DNA of 64,000 nucleotides from Streptomyces sp. NBC_01445 (GCF_035918235.1 NZ_CP109485.1:8835001-8899000); one strand, 5' to 3'. Counted from the first letter of the stretch, positions 1 to 9,354 are shown. Notes: generated from the sequence alone by a model not told the origin. Numbers and translations are program-made.

Positions 1-567
<567 letters not shown>

Positions 568-591
568 TCGCCGGCCCGGAAAGGAAACCCG

Positions 592-924
592 ATGCATCAC
601 GCCCTGATCGTCGCCCGCATGGCGCCCGGTTCGGCGCCGGCGATCTCCGACGTGTTCGCCGCCTCCGACCGAGGTGAGCTCCCGCACCTGATCGGTGTCA
701 ACCGACGCAGCCTCTTCCAGTTCGGTGACGTGTATCTGCACCTCATCGAGTCCGACGAGGACCCGGCGCCCGTCATCGCGAAGGTGGCCGGGCACCCCGA
801 GTTCCGCAGTGTCAGCGATCAGCTGTCGGCGTACGTCAGCGCGTACGACCCCGAGACATGGCGCAGCCCCAAGGACGCCATGGCGCACCGCTTCTACCAC
901 TGGGACCGTAACAACCCCTCCTGA
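592..924 (+). CDS. TcmI-family polyketide cyclase (WhiE ORFVII-like)
   Basis: 110 residues, the normal size of TcmI-type dimeric alpha-beta-barrel cyclases. Typical features are MHHALIVARMAPGSA at the N-terminus, SLFQFGDVYLHLIE in the middle and FYHWDR near the C-terminus. The family catalyses late-ring aldol cyclisations in aromatic polyketide assembly. It lies 24 bp after the aromatase with a clear ribosome binding site (GGAAAGGAAA) ahead of the ATG, so it is the last gene of this operon. A large stem-loop follows immediately. Confidence 0.85.
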   Translation: MHHALIVARMAPGSAPAISDVFAASDRGELPHLIGVNRRSLFQFGDVYLHLIESDEDPAPVIAKVAGHPEFRSVSDQLSAYVSAYDPETWRSPKDAMAHRFYHWDRNNPS

Positions 925-934
925 GTGAGGGCAC

Positions 935-995
935 GACACAACCCGAGGCCGCCGGTCCCGCGTCAGACGCGGAGCCGGCGGCCTCGGGTTGTGTC
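935..995. terminator. Bidirectional intrinsic terminator
   Basis: Perfect 21-bp inverted repeat: arms at 935-955 and 975-995 separated by 19 bp, which can itself pair (CGCGTC/GACGCG). It lies between the convergent cyclase and O-methyltransferase genes and should stop transcription from both sides. There is no U-tract, as is usual in Streptomyces. Confidence 0.85.
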
Positions 996-1012
996 CGGAG
1001 GCGATGTCCCGG

Positions 1013-2041
1013 TCAGGCGGGGACGGTGCACTCGAAGGCGTGCAGATACGCGTTGACGGGACGGACCTCGCCGAGGACGAGACCCGCGTCCGTCAGCCGC
1101 TCGACCATGCTCAGCCGGGTGTGCTTCGCGCCGCCGACGTTGAGGAGGAGCAGCAGGTCCATGGACGTCGTGAACTTCATCGACGGGGTGTCGTCGACGA
1201 GGTTCTCGATGACGACGACGCGGGCACCGGGCCGCGCCGCCTTGCGGACGTTGGCCAGCGCCCTGCGGGTGCTGTCGTCGTCCCACTCCAGGATGTTCTT
1301 GATGATGTAGACATCCGCCTGGACCGGGATGTCCTCGCGGCAGTCACCGGCGACGATGCGCACCCGCGAGGCCAGCGAACCGCCGTCGCGCAGGCGCGGA
1401 TCGGCGTTCTCGACCACCCCCGGCAGGTCGAGCAGCGTGCCGTGCATGTCGGGGTGCTTCTCCAGCAGGCTGGCCACGACCTGCCCGTGACCGCCGCCGA
1501 TGTCCGCGACCGAGGCCACGCCCGTGAGGTCGAGGAGGTCGGCGACGTCGCGCGCGGACTGCTCGCTGGACGTCGTCATGGCGCGGTTGAACACGTGCGC
1601 CGACTCGGGGGCCTGCTGGTTGAGATAGGTGAAGAACTCAGCTTCGTACACGTCCTCGAAGACGTTGCGGCCGTGGCGCACCGCCTCGTCGAGCTTCGGC
1701 CAGACGTTCCAGGTCCACGGCTCGGTGCACCACAGCGCGATGTAGCGCAGGCTGTGCGGGTCGTCCTCGCGCAGGAGCCGGGACATGTCCGTGTGCGCGA
1801 ACGTGCCGTCCGGGAGCTCGGTGAAGACGCCCTGGCTGGACAGTGCGCGCAGCAGCCGGCGCAGTGTCAACGGCTGGGTCTTCACCGCAGCCGCCAGGTC
1901 CTCCGCGCTCATGGGCGTGTCGTCCAGGGCGTCGGCGACACCCAGGCGGGCGGCCGCGCGTACGGCGGCGGCGCACGCGGCCCCGAAAACCAGCTCCCGC
2001 AGGCGCATGGGTGACTGGGAGGCCTCTTCAACGGTCGTCAT
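1013..2041 (-). CDS. SAM-dependent O-methyltransferase (family 2)
   Basis: 342 residues from the ATG at 2041 (MTTVEEASQSPMRLREL). The frame stays open further upstream but would overlap the next gene. An N-terminal winged-helix dimerisation part (LTLRRLLRALSSQGVF) is followed by the Rossmann domain with SAM motif VADIGGGHGQV and, later, LLDLPGVVENA and YIIKNILEWDDD. This is the hydroxyneurosporene/acetylserotonin-type O-methyltransferase family common in aromatic polyketide pathways. It converges on the cyclase gene and probably methylates a hydroxyl of that polyketide; this role is inferred from position only. Confidence 0.8.
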   Translation of the reverse strand: MTTVEEASQSPMRLRELVFGAACAAAVRAAARLGVADALDDTPMSAEDLAAAVKTQPLTLRRLLRALSSQGVFTELPDGTFAHTDMSRLLREDDPHSLRYIALWCTEPWTWNVWPKLDEAVRHGRNVFEDVYEAEFFTYLNQQAPESAHVFNRAMTTSSEQSARDVADLLDLTGVASVADIGGGHGQVVASLLEKHPDMHGTLLDLPGVVENADPRLRDGGSLASRVRIVAGDCREDIPVQADVYIIKNILEWDDDSTRRALANVRKAARPGARVVVIENLVDDTPSMKFTTSMDLLLLLNVGGAKHTRLSMVERLTDAGLVLGEVRPVNAYLHAFECTVPA

Positions 2042-2093
2042 CTGTTGCCTCGCTTCTGCTGGCGTGATGTGTGTGCGGACATGGCGTTGGCCC

Positions 2094-3155
2094 TCAGCAC
2101 ATTCCGGCGGGCACAGAGACCGCACACGTGTTGTCGCGGAACCTGTTGCCCTTGCCCTTGTCCTGGCTGGCCAGGTCGGCCGAGCCGTTGCCCATCACGA
2201 GGTTGTCGCGGATCTCGTTGCGCTGGTTGAGGGCACCCTTGAAGTTCTTGGCGAGCACGATGCCGCCCGACATCGGGGCCTTGCCCACGTTGTCCTCGAC
2301 GCTGTTCCCCGCCAGCAGCGAGTCCTCGACGCCGGTGAGGACGATGCCCGACCCCTGGAGGTAGGGCAGACGCGCGGTCGCGGCGCAGTACTTGTTGTTG
2401 TCGTGGACGTAGTTGTTGCGCACCTTCAGTGCGCCGGGGCGCGGCTTGTTCTCGTCACCCACGAGCATCATCGCGGCGCAGTTGCCGGTCGCCTCGTTGT
2501 GGTCGACGGCCACGTTCCGCAGCCGCCGCACGGTGACGCCGATCCGGTTGCCGACCAGACGGTTGTTGCTGATCACCGCCTTGGCGTTCGGGGCCCCCTC
2601 CTCGGCGTCGATCGTGTTGGCCAGGAAGAGGCCGGCGTCGCCGTTGGCCTCGACGGTGTCGTGGCGGAACACCCCGCGCACGGACCTCTCCTGGGCGATG
2701 CCCCACTGGCCGTTCTTCTCGGAGGTCACTCCCTCGACTCGGAGGCGATCGGTCCCGGTCGCCAACAGACCGTTCTTCTTGAAACCGCGAAGGGTCAGCG
2801 AGCGCACGGTGACGTGCTCGACGGGCTTGGTCTTGGTCCCGGTGACGCAGATGCCGTTGCCGGCCTTGGCGCAGGCGCCGGCAGCGGACGCCGCGTCAGG
2901 GACGATGACGGTGGACCGGGCGCTCGCGCCCCGCAGCGTCAGTCCGGACACGGTGATGCTGACGCTCTCGTGGTAGGTGCCGGGGGAGAGAACGATGACG
3001 TCTCCCGGCTTTGCCGTGTTCACGGCTTTCTGGATCGACTCGCCCGGGTTCACCCGGTGCACCGTCCGGCAGTCGGCCGACGGGGCCGCGGCCCCCACCC
3101 CCGACACGACGACGGCCGCGGTGCATGCGAGGTACGCAATCTGTCGCTTGGTCAT
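2094..3155 (-). CDS. Secreted right-handed parallel beta-helix protein
   Basis: 353 residues. An N-terminal signal peptide (MTKRQIAYLACTAAVVVSG) is followed by VNPGESIQKAVNTAKPGDVI, the usual opening of NosD/pectate-lyase-like beta-helix proteins, and then by many short Asn-rich coils (RNNYVHDNN, GNSVEDNVG, NEIRDNLVMGNG). Cys residues near the C-terminus (NTCAVSVPAGMC) may form a disulphide. Such folds bind or cleave extracellular polysaccharides, but no lyase catalytic triad could be assigned. It precedes the O-methyltransferase on the same strand with a 52-bp gap. Confidence 0.75.
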   Translation of the reverse strand: MTKRQIAYLACTAAVVVSGVGAAAPSADCRTVHRVNPGESIQKAVNTAKPGDVIVLSPGTYHESVSITVSGLTLRGASARSTVIVPDAASAAGACAKAGNGICVTGTKTKPVEHVTVRSLTLRGFKKNGLLATGTDRLRVEGVTSEKNGQWGIAQERSVRGVFRHDTVEANGDAGLFLANTIDAEEGAPNAKAVISNNRLVGNRIGVTVRRLRNVAVDHNEATGNCAAMMLVGDENKPRPGALKVRNNYVHDNNKYCAATARLPYLQGSGIVLTGVEDSLLAGNSVEDNVGKAPMSGGIVLAKNFKGALNQRNEIRDNLVMGNGSADLASQDKGKGNRFRDNTCAVSVPAGMC

Positions 3156-3260
3156 ATGGCGAAGCTACGAGCGGGTGTTCCGGCCCGCCACCGCTGATCG
3201 CCCAGGTGGGCAGCGCCCTACGCTGTGGGTGAGCCGAACGAGCGGAAAAGGGGGCGGCAC

Positions 3261-3707
3261 ATGGCCACTTGGGGGCTGATCGTCGAGATGACGGTGGGGA
3301 CGGGGGAGCGCAAGCACATGGAGGCGTCCGTGCTCGGGCATGTGGAGGGCTCGCGGGAACAGGCCCTCGCGGAGCTGGCGGAGCGGATCGGGCGCTATAC
3401 GCCGGAGCATCCCCGCAGTCCGAAGCGCAGCCGCATCTTCCGCACCGCCGACGGATTCCTGCTCGTCATCGACGGTGCCTGGCAGTCCTTCAGTTCCCGG
3501 TTCACGGTCGCGGAGCTGGTGAAGGACAGTGCCGCGCCGCCGCCCGAGCCGCAGCCGACCCCTGTGCCGACACCCGAGGGCACCGCCGCCCCGACCGCCG
3601 CGCCTCCCGAGGACGCCGTTCAGGCGCCCTCGGGCCCGACTGTGGACCGGTACGAGGACGGGGTGCCGGTGAAACCGGCCTGGCTGGGCCGCACCGACCT
3701 GCCGTGA
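3261..3707 (+). CDS. Conserved hypothetical protein with Pro-rich tail
   Basis: 148 residues from the ATG at 3261, which has a purine-rich ribosome site (AAAAGGGGGCG) just ahead; the longer frame from 3225 has none. An N-terminal alpha/beta region (ATWGLIVEMTVG, MEASVLGHVEGSREQALAEL, RIFRTADGFLLVIDGAWQSF) is followed by a disordered Pro/Thr/Ala-rich stretch and a short conserved end (KPAWLGRTDLP). I recognise it as a recurrent Streptomyces hypothetical but know no function. It is transcribed divergently from the beta-helix gene and convergently with the LCP gene 6 bp away. Confidence 0.7.
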   Translation: MATWGLIVEMTVGTGERKHMEASVLGHVEGSREQALAELAERIGRYTPEHPRSPKRSRIFRTADGFLLVIDGAWQSFSSRFTVAELVKDSAAPPPEPQPTPVPTPEGTAAPTAAPPEDAVQAPSGPTVDRYEDGVPVKPAWLGRTDLP

Positions 3708-3712
3708 CGCCC

Positions 3713-4846
3713 TCAGGCGCCGGCGGACACCGGTGAGTCGGTCCGCGCGGCGACCGAGTTCTCGGTCGCGGATTTCGGGATCGGACGGTCGTCGCGCAGT
3801 GCCTGCCAGACCTGGTGGGACGCCTTCGCCAGCGGCAGGACGCGGCCGGCGTCCTGGGCGTCGTAGCTGACCGGCAGCGTGACCATGTTCATGTGGTCGG
3901 GGCTGATGCCCTTCAGGTCCTTCGCCAGGCCGAGCAGTTTGTCCGCGGACGCGAGACCGGAGTCGGCGCTCACGGTCTTGGTCGCGGTGTCGGCGAGCTC
4001 GTACGCCCTGGCGGGGTTGCCGACCACGTCGATCGACTCGGCGCGGTGGATCAGTGCCTTGATGAAAGTCTGCTGGAGCTGGATCCGCCCCAGGTCGCTG
4101 CCGTCGCCGACGGCGTGCCTGGTCCGCACGAGCGCCAGGGCCTGTTCACCCTTGAGGGTGTGCTTTCCGGCGCTCAGGGACAGGTGACTGCTGGCGTCCT
4201 TGATGGCCCGGTGGGTGCTGATGTCGACACCACCGAGCTCGTCGACGAACTTCTGGAAGCCCTTGAAGTCGACCTCGAGATAGTGGTCCATGCGGACGCC
4301 CGACATCTTCTCCACCGTCTTCACGGTGCAGGCGGGACCGCCCACTTGGTACGCCGCGTTGAACATCGACTGGTGCTCGCCCGGCGCTGTGCCGCCCGAC
4401 GGCTTCGCGCACTGCGGCCGGTCGACCATCGTGTCGCGGGGGATGCTGACGACGGAGGCCATTTTGTGGCTCTTGTCGACGTGCAGCACCATCGCCGTGT
4501 CCGAGCGGGCGCCGGTGACGCCCTTGCCATACTTGCCGTGTGTGCCGGCGCGCGAGTCGGAGCCGAGGAGGAGGATGTTCATCGCCCCGTCGTGGCCCGC
4601 GTCCGGGCGGTTCTCGCCCAGTACGGCATTGATGTCCGTGCCCTTGAGATTCCCGTTCAGGTGCGACCATGCGTAGGCCACACCACCGCCGCCGACGAGG
4701 ACGGCGCCGAGCGCGGTGTACGTGATGACGCGCAGCCGCTTCCTGCGTGACCTGCCACGTGAGCGGTGCAGGTTCGCGGACCCGTAGTCGGGGTGTTCAA
4801 GAGCATCTGAGGGCGCGTGTCCTTCGTCTCCGCTGGTGTGCGGCAT
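3713..4846 (-). CDS. LytR-CpsA-Psr (LCP) family cell-wall glycopolymer ligase
   Basis: 377 residues. A basic cytoplasmic N-terminus of about 40 residues is followed by one membrane helix (ITYTALGAVLVGGGGVAYAW) and an extracellular LCP domain with the family motifs NILLLGSDSRAG, RSDTAMVLHVD, SIPRDT, and the Arg-rich block LALVRTRHAVGDGSDLGR. These proteins transfer undecaprenyl-linked glycopolymers such as teichoic-acid-like chains to peptidoglycan. Length and motif order are standard. It sits beside a secreted transglycosylase gene on the same strand, consistent with a wall-maintenance neighbourhood. Confidence 0.9.
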   Translation of the reverse strand: MPHTSGDEGHAPSDALEHPDYGSANLHRSRGRSRRKRLRVITYTALGAVLVGGGGVAYAWSHLNGNLKGTDINAVLGENRPDAGHDGAMNILLLGSDSRAGTHGKYGKGVTGARSDTAMVLHVDKSHKMASVVSIPRDTMVDRPQCAKPSGGTAPGEHQSMFNAAYQVGGPACTVKTVEKMSGVRMDHYLEVDFKGFQKFVDELGGVDISTHRAIKDASSHLSLSAGKHTLKGEQALALVRTRHAVGDGSDLGRIQLQQTFIKALIHRAESIDVVGNPARAYELADTATKTVSADSGLASADKLLGLAKDLKGISPDHMNMVTLPVSYDAQDAGRVLPLAKASHQVWQALRDDRPIPKSATENSVAARTDSPVSAGA

Positions 4847-4919
4847 GGGCGCTGCCCTCCGTTCGAGGGTTGAGATGTGCCGTGGATCAGTTACGGCGTG
4901 TGCGTGTGGTGATGACGGC

Positions 4920-5429
4920 TCAGTACGCGGAGTTGACGTTGTCGATGGAGCCGTAGCGGTCGGCGGCGTAGTTGGCGGCCGCGGTGATGTTGGCGACCGG
5001 GTCCGTCAGGCTCTTGGCGGTGCCGGCGACGTGGTAGGCGTCGAAGGTCGGCTGGATGACCTGGAGCAGGCCCTTGGACGGGGTGCCCTTGACCGCGTTC
5101 ACGTCGTAGCCGTTCACGGCGTTCGGGTTGCCGGAGGACTCACGCATGATGTTGCGCTTCAGACCCTCGTAGGAGCCGGGGATGCCCTTGGCCTTCATGA
5201 CCTTGAGGGCTTCGTTGATCCAGCCGTCGACGTTGTTCCCGTCGGTGGCCTTCTTGGTCGACACCGAGTGAGCGGCCTTCGGCGTCGCGGCGGGCTCGGC
5301 GGCCTGCGCGGGCGACGGGGCGAAGGTCAGTGCTGCGCCCGCGAGACCGGCGGCGGCCAGGACCGTGACGGTGGCGCGCTTGAAGGTGGTGGGGCGGGCG
5401 GCAGCGGTGATCGGGGTGGAGAAGGTCAT
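4920..5429 (-). CDS. Secreted SLT-type lytic transglycosylase-like protein
   Basis: 169 residues. A signal peptide (KRATVTVLAAAGLAGAALTF, cut near PAQAAEP) and a short linker lead into an SLT domain with MRESSGNPNAVNGYD (catalytic Glu in the ES-G motif), SKGLLQVIQPTFDAY and NITAAANYAADRYGS. Such enzymes cut glycan strands of peptidoglycan with anhydro-sugar formation. The protein is small, the catalytic domain being nearly all of the mature chain. Its 5' leader is long and structured (see 5513-5569). Confidence 0.85.
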   Translation of the reverse strand: MTFSTPITAAARPTTFKRATVTVLAAAGLAGAALTFAPSPAQAAEPAATPKAAHSVSTKKATDGNNVDGWINEALKVMKAKGIPGSYEGLKRNIMRESSGNPNAVNGYDVNAVKGTPSKGLLQVIQPTFDAYHVAGTAKSLTDPVANITAAANYAADRYGSIDNVNSAY

Positions 5430-5512
5430 ACGGGATTACCTCTTCATGTTCGGGGACACCGTGCGGCGCCGGCCTGTGGTGGCGCCTGGAGCGGAGTCGG
5501 GATCCGCGTCCT

Positions 5513-5569
5513 GTCCCGGGAGTCCGGAGCGAGCGTCTTCGCTCGTGCTCCGACCCGTTCTCCGGGACG
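5513..5569 (-). promoter_or_regulatory. Structured 5' leader of the SLT gene
   Basis: About 85 nt upstream of the transglycosylase ATG the minus strand folds into a two-level stem: outer arms GTCCCGGAG/CTCCCGGGAC (one bulge) and inner arms GGAGC.CGAGCG/CGCTCGCTCC around an AAGA loop. Streptomyces wall-hydrolase genes often carry c-di-AMP riboswitches, but I could not find the conserved ydaO core here, so this is only a candidate RNA element. Confidence 0.35.
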
Positions 5570-5668
5570 ACAGCCATAGTTAGCGATGCCCGAGAGGAGG
5601 CGCAAGGATGTGACGTACTACCCCACTACGGAGGAATGTCCGAAATGACCGAATGAGGTGGCTTCTAT

Positions 5669-5733
5669 GCACCCCAGAGTGGCCCCACCAGCCACTATCG
5701 CCTTTAGTATGTGATCTGGCTCCTATGGGGTGC
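5669..5733. repeat. Nested inverted repeats in divergent intergenic region
   Basis: The gene-free stretch 5430-5834 between the SLT gene and the MBL-fold gene contains an outer perfect inverted repeat (GCACCCCA at 5669-5676, TGGGGTGC at 5726-5733) enclosing an inner hairpin (AGTGGC at 5678-5683, GCCACT at 5691-5696). This could be a regulator-binding region or a folded RNA. No ORF is convincing in this stretch. Confidence 0.4.
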
Positions 5734-5834
5734 TTCACAGGCCCGCCCCCCTCCGCGTTACCCAGGTCACGCGTTCAGCCCGGTTCGGAGACCAGGACGA
5801 TGCCCTCGGAGGGCGACTCTCTTAAGGAGGCGGC

Positions 5835-6716
5835 ATGGGTGGAACCGCGCGGCAGGTCGACTTCGTGACCGAGGGGCCCGAGTCGCACACGCTGGGTGTC
5901 CGCTGGATCCATGGATCGGTGTCGGCGAAGCACAACACCGACCCGGACATCCAGGTGCACGCCTATGACGAGCACACGGTCGTCCTGCGGCAGAACATGG
6001 CCGTGCATTACGAGGCGCCGTTCCTGTTTCTGCTGTTCGGCAACGCACGCGCCGTACTCATCGACACGGGAGCCACCGCGTCCGCCCAGTACTTTCCCCT
6101 GCGCCGGGTCGTCGACGAGCTCATCGAGGACTGGCTGGCCGAGCATCCCAGGGCCACGTACGAACTCCTTGTCCTGCATACGCACGCCCACGGGGACCAT
6201 GTCGCGGGAGACGTCCAGTTCGCCGACCGGCCCCACACACGCGTCGTCGGGGCGGATCGTGACAGCGCCTGGGAGTTCTTCGGGTTCGCGGACGACGCGG
6301 GTCAAGTGGCCCGCGTCGACCTGGGCGGCCGCGTGCTGGAGTGCCTGGCCACGCCGGGCCACCATGCGGCGGCCGTCACCTACTACGACCCGCACACCGG
6401 CTTTCTGCTCACCGGTGACACGGTGTATCCCGGGCGGCTGTACGTCGAGGACTGGGCGGCGTTCACCGAGTCCATCGACCGCATGGTCGAGTTCGCGGGC
6501 ACCCGTACGGTCACCCACGTCTTGGGCTGCCACATCGAGATGAGCAGCAAGCGGGGCGTCGACTACCCAGTCCTGACGACCTGTCAGCCGGACGAGCCGC
6601 CGCTGGAGATGACAGTCGGGCAACTGCGGGACATCCGGCGCGCGATCGAGGAAATCGGCGACCGGCCCGGCCGGCACGTCTTCCCCGACTTCATCATCTG
6701 CCGCTCGGACGACTGA
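5835..6716 (+). CDS. Metallo-beta-lactamase-fold hydrolase
   Basis: 293 residues, with a strong ribosome site (TTAAGGAGGCGGC) before the ATG. The zinc motif HTHAHGDH is at residues 115-122, followed by further ligand regions (ATPGHHAAAVTYYD and LLTGDTVYPGRLYV), giving a complete binuclear MBL site. The family hydrolyses thioesters, lactones, phosphodiesters and similar bonds, and the substrate cannot be told from sequence. It stands alone between the SLT gene and a P450 gene. Confidence 0.85.
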   Translation: MGGTARQVDFVTEGPESHTLGVRWIHGSVSAKHNTDPDIQVHAYDEHTVVLRQNMAVHYEAPFLFLLFGNARAVLIDTGATASAQYFPLRRVVDELIEDWLAEHPRATYELLVLHTHAHGDHVAGDVQFADRPHTRVVGADRDSAWEFFGFADDAGQVARVDLGGRVLECLATPGHHAAAVTYYDPHTGFLLTGDTVYPGRLYVEDWAAFTESIDRMVEFAGTRTVTHVLGCHIEMSSKRGVDYPVLTTCQPDEPPLEMTVGQLRDIRRAIEEIGDRPGRHVFPDFIICRSDD

Positions 6717-6829
6717 GCAACCAGGCCTAGCACGCCGGCAATCACCGGGAATCCCCGAGGGGGTCTGTCTCTGCCGACGGATGATCAATAACCTGGTGGG
6801 CGTTGCCTGTTACTGACCGAGGGAGCTTC

Positions 6830-8053
6830 ATGTCCACCGCACAGGTCCCCGACATACTGTCGCCGGAGTTCGCCGAGAATCCGTACCCGGCCTACGCGGC
6901 CATGCGTGAGCACTCTCCGCTCATCTGGCACGAGGCCACGCAGAGTTACGTCATCTCGCGGTACGCCGATGTCGAGCGCGTCTTCAAGGACAAGGAGTCG
7001 CAGTTCACGACCGACAACTACAACTGGCAGATCGAGCCCGTCCACGGCAAGACGATCCTCCAGCTCAGCGGGCGTGAGCACGCGGTCCGCCGAGCCCTCG
7101 TCGCACCGGCGTTCCGCGGCAGCGACCTCCAGGAGAAGTTTCTGCCCGTCATCGAGCGCAACTCCCGCGAACTGATCGACACGTTCCGCGCCACCGGCTC
7201 CGTAGACCTCGTGGACGCGTACGCCACCCGCTTCCCCGTCAACGTGATCGCCGACATGCTGGGCCTCGACAAGGCGGACCACGCGCGGTTCCACGGCTGG
7301 TACACCACCGTCATCGCGTTCCTCGGCAACCTGTCCGGGGACAAGGACGTCGCGGCGGCCGGTGAGCGCACCCGCGTCGAGTTCGCCGAGTACATGATCC
7401 CGATCATCCGGCAGCGCCGGGACAACCTCGGCGACGACCTGCTCTCCTCGCTCTGCGCCGCCGAGGTCGACGGTGTCCGCATGAGCGACGAGGACATCAA
7501 GGCGTTCTGCAGCCTGCTCCTCGCGGCCGGCGGCGAGACCACCGACAAGGCCATCGCCAGCATCTTCGCCAACCTGCTCACCCACCCCGAGCAGCTCGAC
7601 GCCGTCCGCAAGGACCGCACGCTGATCGCCCGCGCCTTCGCCGAGACGCTGCGCTACACCCCGCCCGTCCACATGATCATGCGCCAGTCGGCGACCGACG
7701 TGGAGGTGAGCGGCGGCACGATCCCCGCGGGAGCGACCGTCACCTGTCTGATCGGCGCCGCCAACCGCGACGCGGACCGCTACGCGGAGCCCGACCGCTT
7801 CGACATCTTCCGCGAGGACCTCACCGCGACGAACGCGTTCTCGGCGGCGGCCGACCATCTCTCCTTCGCGCTCGGCCGGCACTTCTGCGTCGGCGCGCTG
7901 CTCGCCAAGGCCGAGGTCGAGATCGGCGTCGGCCAGCTCCTCGACGCGATGCCCGAACTGCGGCTCGCCGAAGGCTTCGACCCGGTGGAACAAGGGGTGT
8001 TCACCCGCGGCCCGCAGTCCCTGCCGGTGCAGTTCACGCCCGTCACGGCCTGA
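6830..8053 (+). CDS. Cytochrome P450 (possible CYP154-type partner of the conservon)
   Basis: 407 residues from the ATG at 6830, which has GAGGGAG seven bases upstream; an earlier TTG at 6803 lacks one. Canonical elements are all present: I-helix oxygen-activation motif LLLAAGGETTD, K-helix ExxR (ETLRYTPP), and the heme loop FALGRHFCVGALLAK with Cys353 as thiolate ligand. It should be a soluble class I monooxygenase needing ferredoxin. It converges on the P450 of the adjacent conservon; conservons often carry a CYP157/CYP154 pair, so a functional link is plausible but unproven. Confidence 0.85.
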   Translation: MSTAQVPDILSPEFAENPYPAYAAMREHSPLIWHEATQSYVISRYADVERVFKDKESQFTTDNYNWQIEPVHGKTILQLSGREHAVRRALVAPAFRGSDLQEKFLPVIERNSRELIDTFRATGSVDLVDAYATRFPVNVIADMLGLDKADHARFHGWYTTVIAFLGNLSGDKDVAAAGERTRVEFAEYMIPIIRQRRDNLGDDLLSSLCAAEVDGVRMSDEDIKAFCSLLLAAGGETTDKAIASIFANLLTHPEQLDAVRKDRTLIARAFAETLRYTPPVHMIMRQSATDVEVSGGTIPAGATVTCLIGAANRDADRYAEPDRFDIFREDLTATNAFSAAADHLSFALGRHFCVGALLAKAEVEIGVGQLLDAMPELRLAEGFDPVEQGVFTRGPQSLPVQFTPVTA

Positions 8054-8059
8054 ACCACA

Positions 8060-8092
8060 CGGCCGGGACCGGCGGTTGACCGGTCCCGGCCG
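8060..8092. terminator. Bidirectional intrinsic terminator between the two P450 genes
   Basis: Perfect 13-bp inverted repeat (CGGCCGGGACCGG at 8060-8072, its complement at 8080-8092) with a 7-nt loop, seven bases after the stop of the rightward P450 gene and close to the stop of the leftward one. Confidence 0.8.
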
Positions 8093-8109
8093 CGTCGTCT
8101 CCGTAGGTC

Positions 8110-9354
8110 TCAGTGCGACACAGGAGTGAACTGCACCGGCAGCGCGGTCAGTCCGCGCATCCAGATCGACGGGCGCCAGGTCAGTTCCTGCGGCTCCACG
8201 GCGAGCACCAGGTCGGGGAGCCGTTCCAGCAGCGTCTCCACCGCCGTGCGGGCGATGACGTCCGCGAGGAGCGGGGCCGGATACGGGCAGCGGTGCTCGC
8301 CGTTGCTGAAGGAAAGATGCGCCGAGTTCTCGGCGCCCACCTGCGACTCGGGCCAGATCTGCGGATCGGTGTTGGCCGCCGCGAGGCCAAGGACCAGGCA
8401 GTCGCCCGCCCGGATCTGCCGCCCGCCCAGCTGTGTGTCGCGCACCGCCCACCGGCCGATGAAGTTCTGCGTGGGTGTGTCCAGCCACAGCACCTCGTTC
8501 AGTGCCTGACCGACGCTGAGCCGCCCGCCGGAGACGTTCAGCGCGAACCGCTCGTCGGTCAGCAGCAGACGCAGCGTGTTGCAGATCCAGTTGGCCGTCG
8601 GCTGCTGCGCCGCCGCGATGACGGAGATCAGGTCCTGGACGACCTCCTCGTCGGTGAGTCCCGCCGGGTGTGCCAGCATCCGTGACGTGACGTCAGGACC
8701 GGGCGACTCGCGCTTCTCCTTGACCAGTTGCTGGATCCGCGCGCCCACCCGGCCGTACGCGGCCACCGGGTCGTCGCCCTCCGCCGCGTCCAGGGAGATC
8801 CGCAGATCGTCCACCAGCTGCTCGGTGTCGGTGCTGCCCGCGGGCATCCCGCAGAACTGCACCGCCGCCCGCATCGGCAGGGCGTGCGCGAACGCGCCCA
8901 TCAGCTCGGCCCGGCCGCTGCCGGCGAACGCGTCGATGAGCTGGTCGGCGATGCGCTCGCAGTCGCGGGCGAGTTCGAACTGGTCGACCGCCTCGAGTGC
9001 CTCCGTGATGACGCCCGCGCGCCGCTGGTGCTCGGCGCCCTCCGTGAACAGGACCGACGGCTGATAGCCGACGAACGGCATCAGCGGCCAGTCGGCCGGG
9101 ATGTGCTCCCACTGGTTCCAGCGCCGCGAGTCCCGGGCGAACAGCTCGTCGTGGCTGGTGACATACGTGACCTCGGGATAGCCGAGGACCAGCCACGCGG
9201 GGATGTCCCCGTCGAGCAGGACGGGCGCGATCGCGCCGTGCTCCCTGCGCAGCGACCGGTAGAGCTCCGAGGGGGTCTGCTGGTACTCCAGGCCGCTGAG
9301 GGCCACCGCGCCGGAGTGGGCGGGGCAGCCGGGCGGCGGGGTCGCGTCGGTCAT
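8110..9354 (-). CDS. CYP157-like cytochrome P450 lacking ExxR, conservon-associated
   Basis: 414 residues from the ATG at 9354; this ATG overlaps the stop of the GTPase gene (ATGA), so translation is coupled. The heme loop FSNGEHRCPYP (Cys356) is present. The K-helix has E287-V-L-W290 instead of the otherwise near-universal ExxR, and the I-helix reads VIAAAQQPTANW instead of AGxxTT. Loss of ExxR is the documented hallmark of the CYP157 family, which is repeatedly found as the fifth gene of Streptomyces conservons. The chemistry of this family is uncertain; it could be a ligand-binding or signalling P450. Confidence 0.88.
   Translation of the reverse strand: MTDATPPPGCPAHSGAVALSGLEYQQTPSELYRSLRREHGAIAPVLLDGDIPAWLVLGYPEVTYVTSHDELFARDSRRWNQWEHIPADWPLMPFVGYQPSVLFTEGAEHQRRAGVITEALEAVDQFELARDCERIADQLIDAFAGSGRAELMGAFAHALPMRAAVQFCGMPAGSTDTEQLVDDLRISLDAAEGDDPVAAYGRVGARIQQLVKEKRESPGPDVTSRMLAHPAGLTDEEVVQDLISVIAAAQQPTANWICNTLRLLLTDERFALNVSGGRLSVGQALNEVLWLDTPTQNFIGRWAVRDTQLGGRQIRAGDCLVLGLAAANTDPQIWPESQVGAENSAHLSFSNGEHRCPYPAPLLADVIARTAVETLLERLPDLVLAVEPQELTWRPSIWMRGLTALPVQFTPVSH

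Noticed and set aside
4920..5580. c-di-AMP (ydaO) riboswitch ahead of the SLT gene
   Set aside because: The leader is structured, but the conserved ydaO core sequences could not be found on the minus strand.
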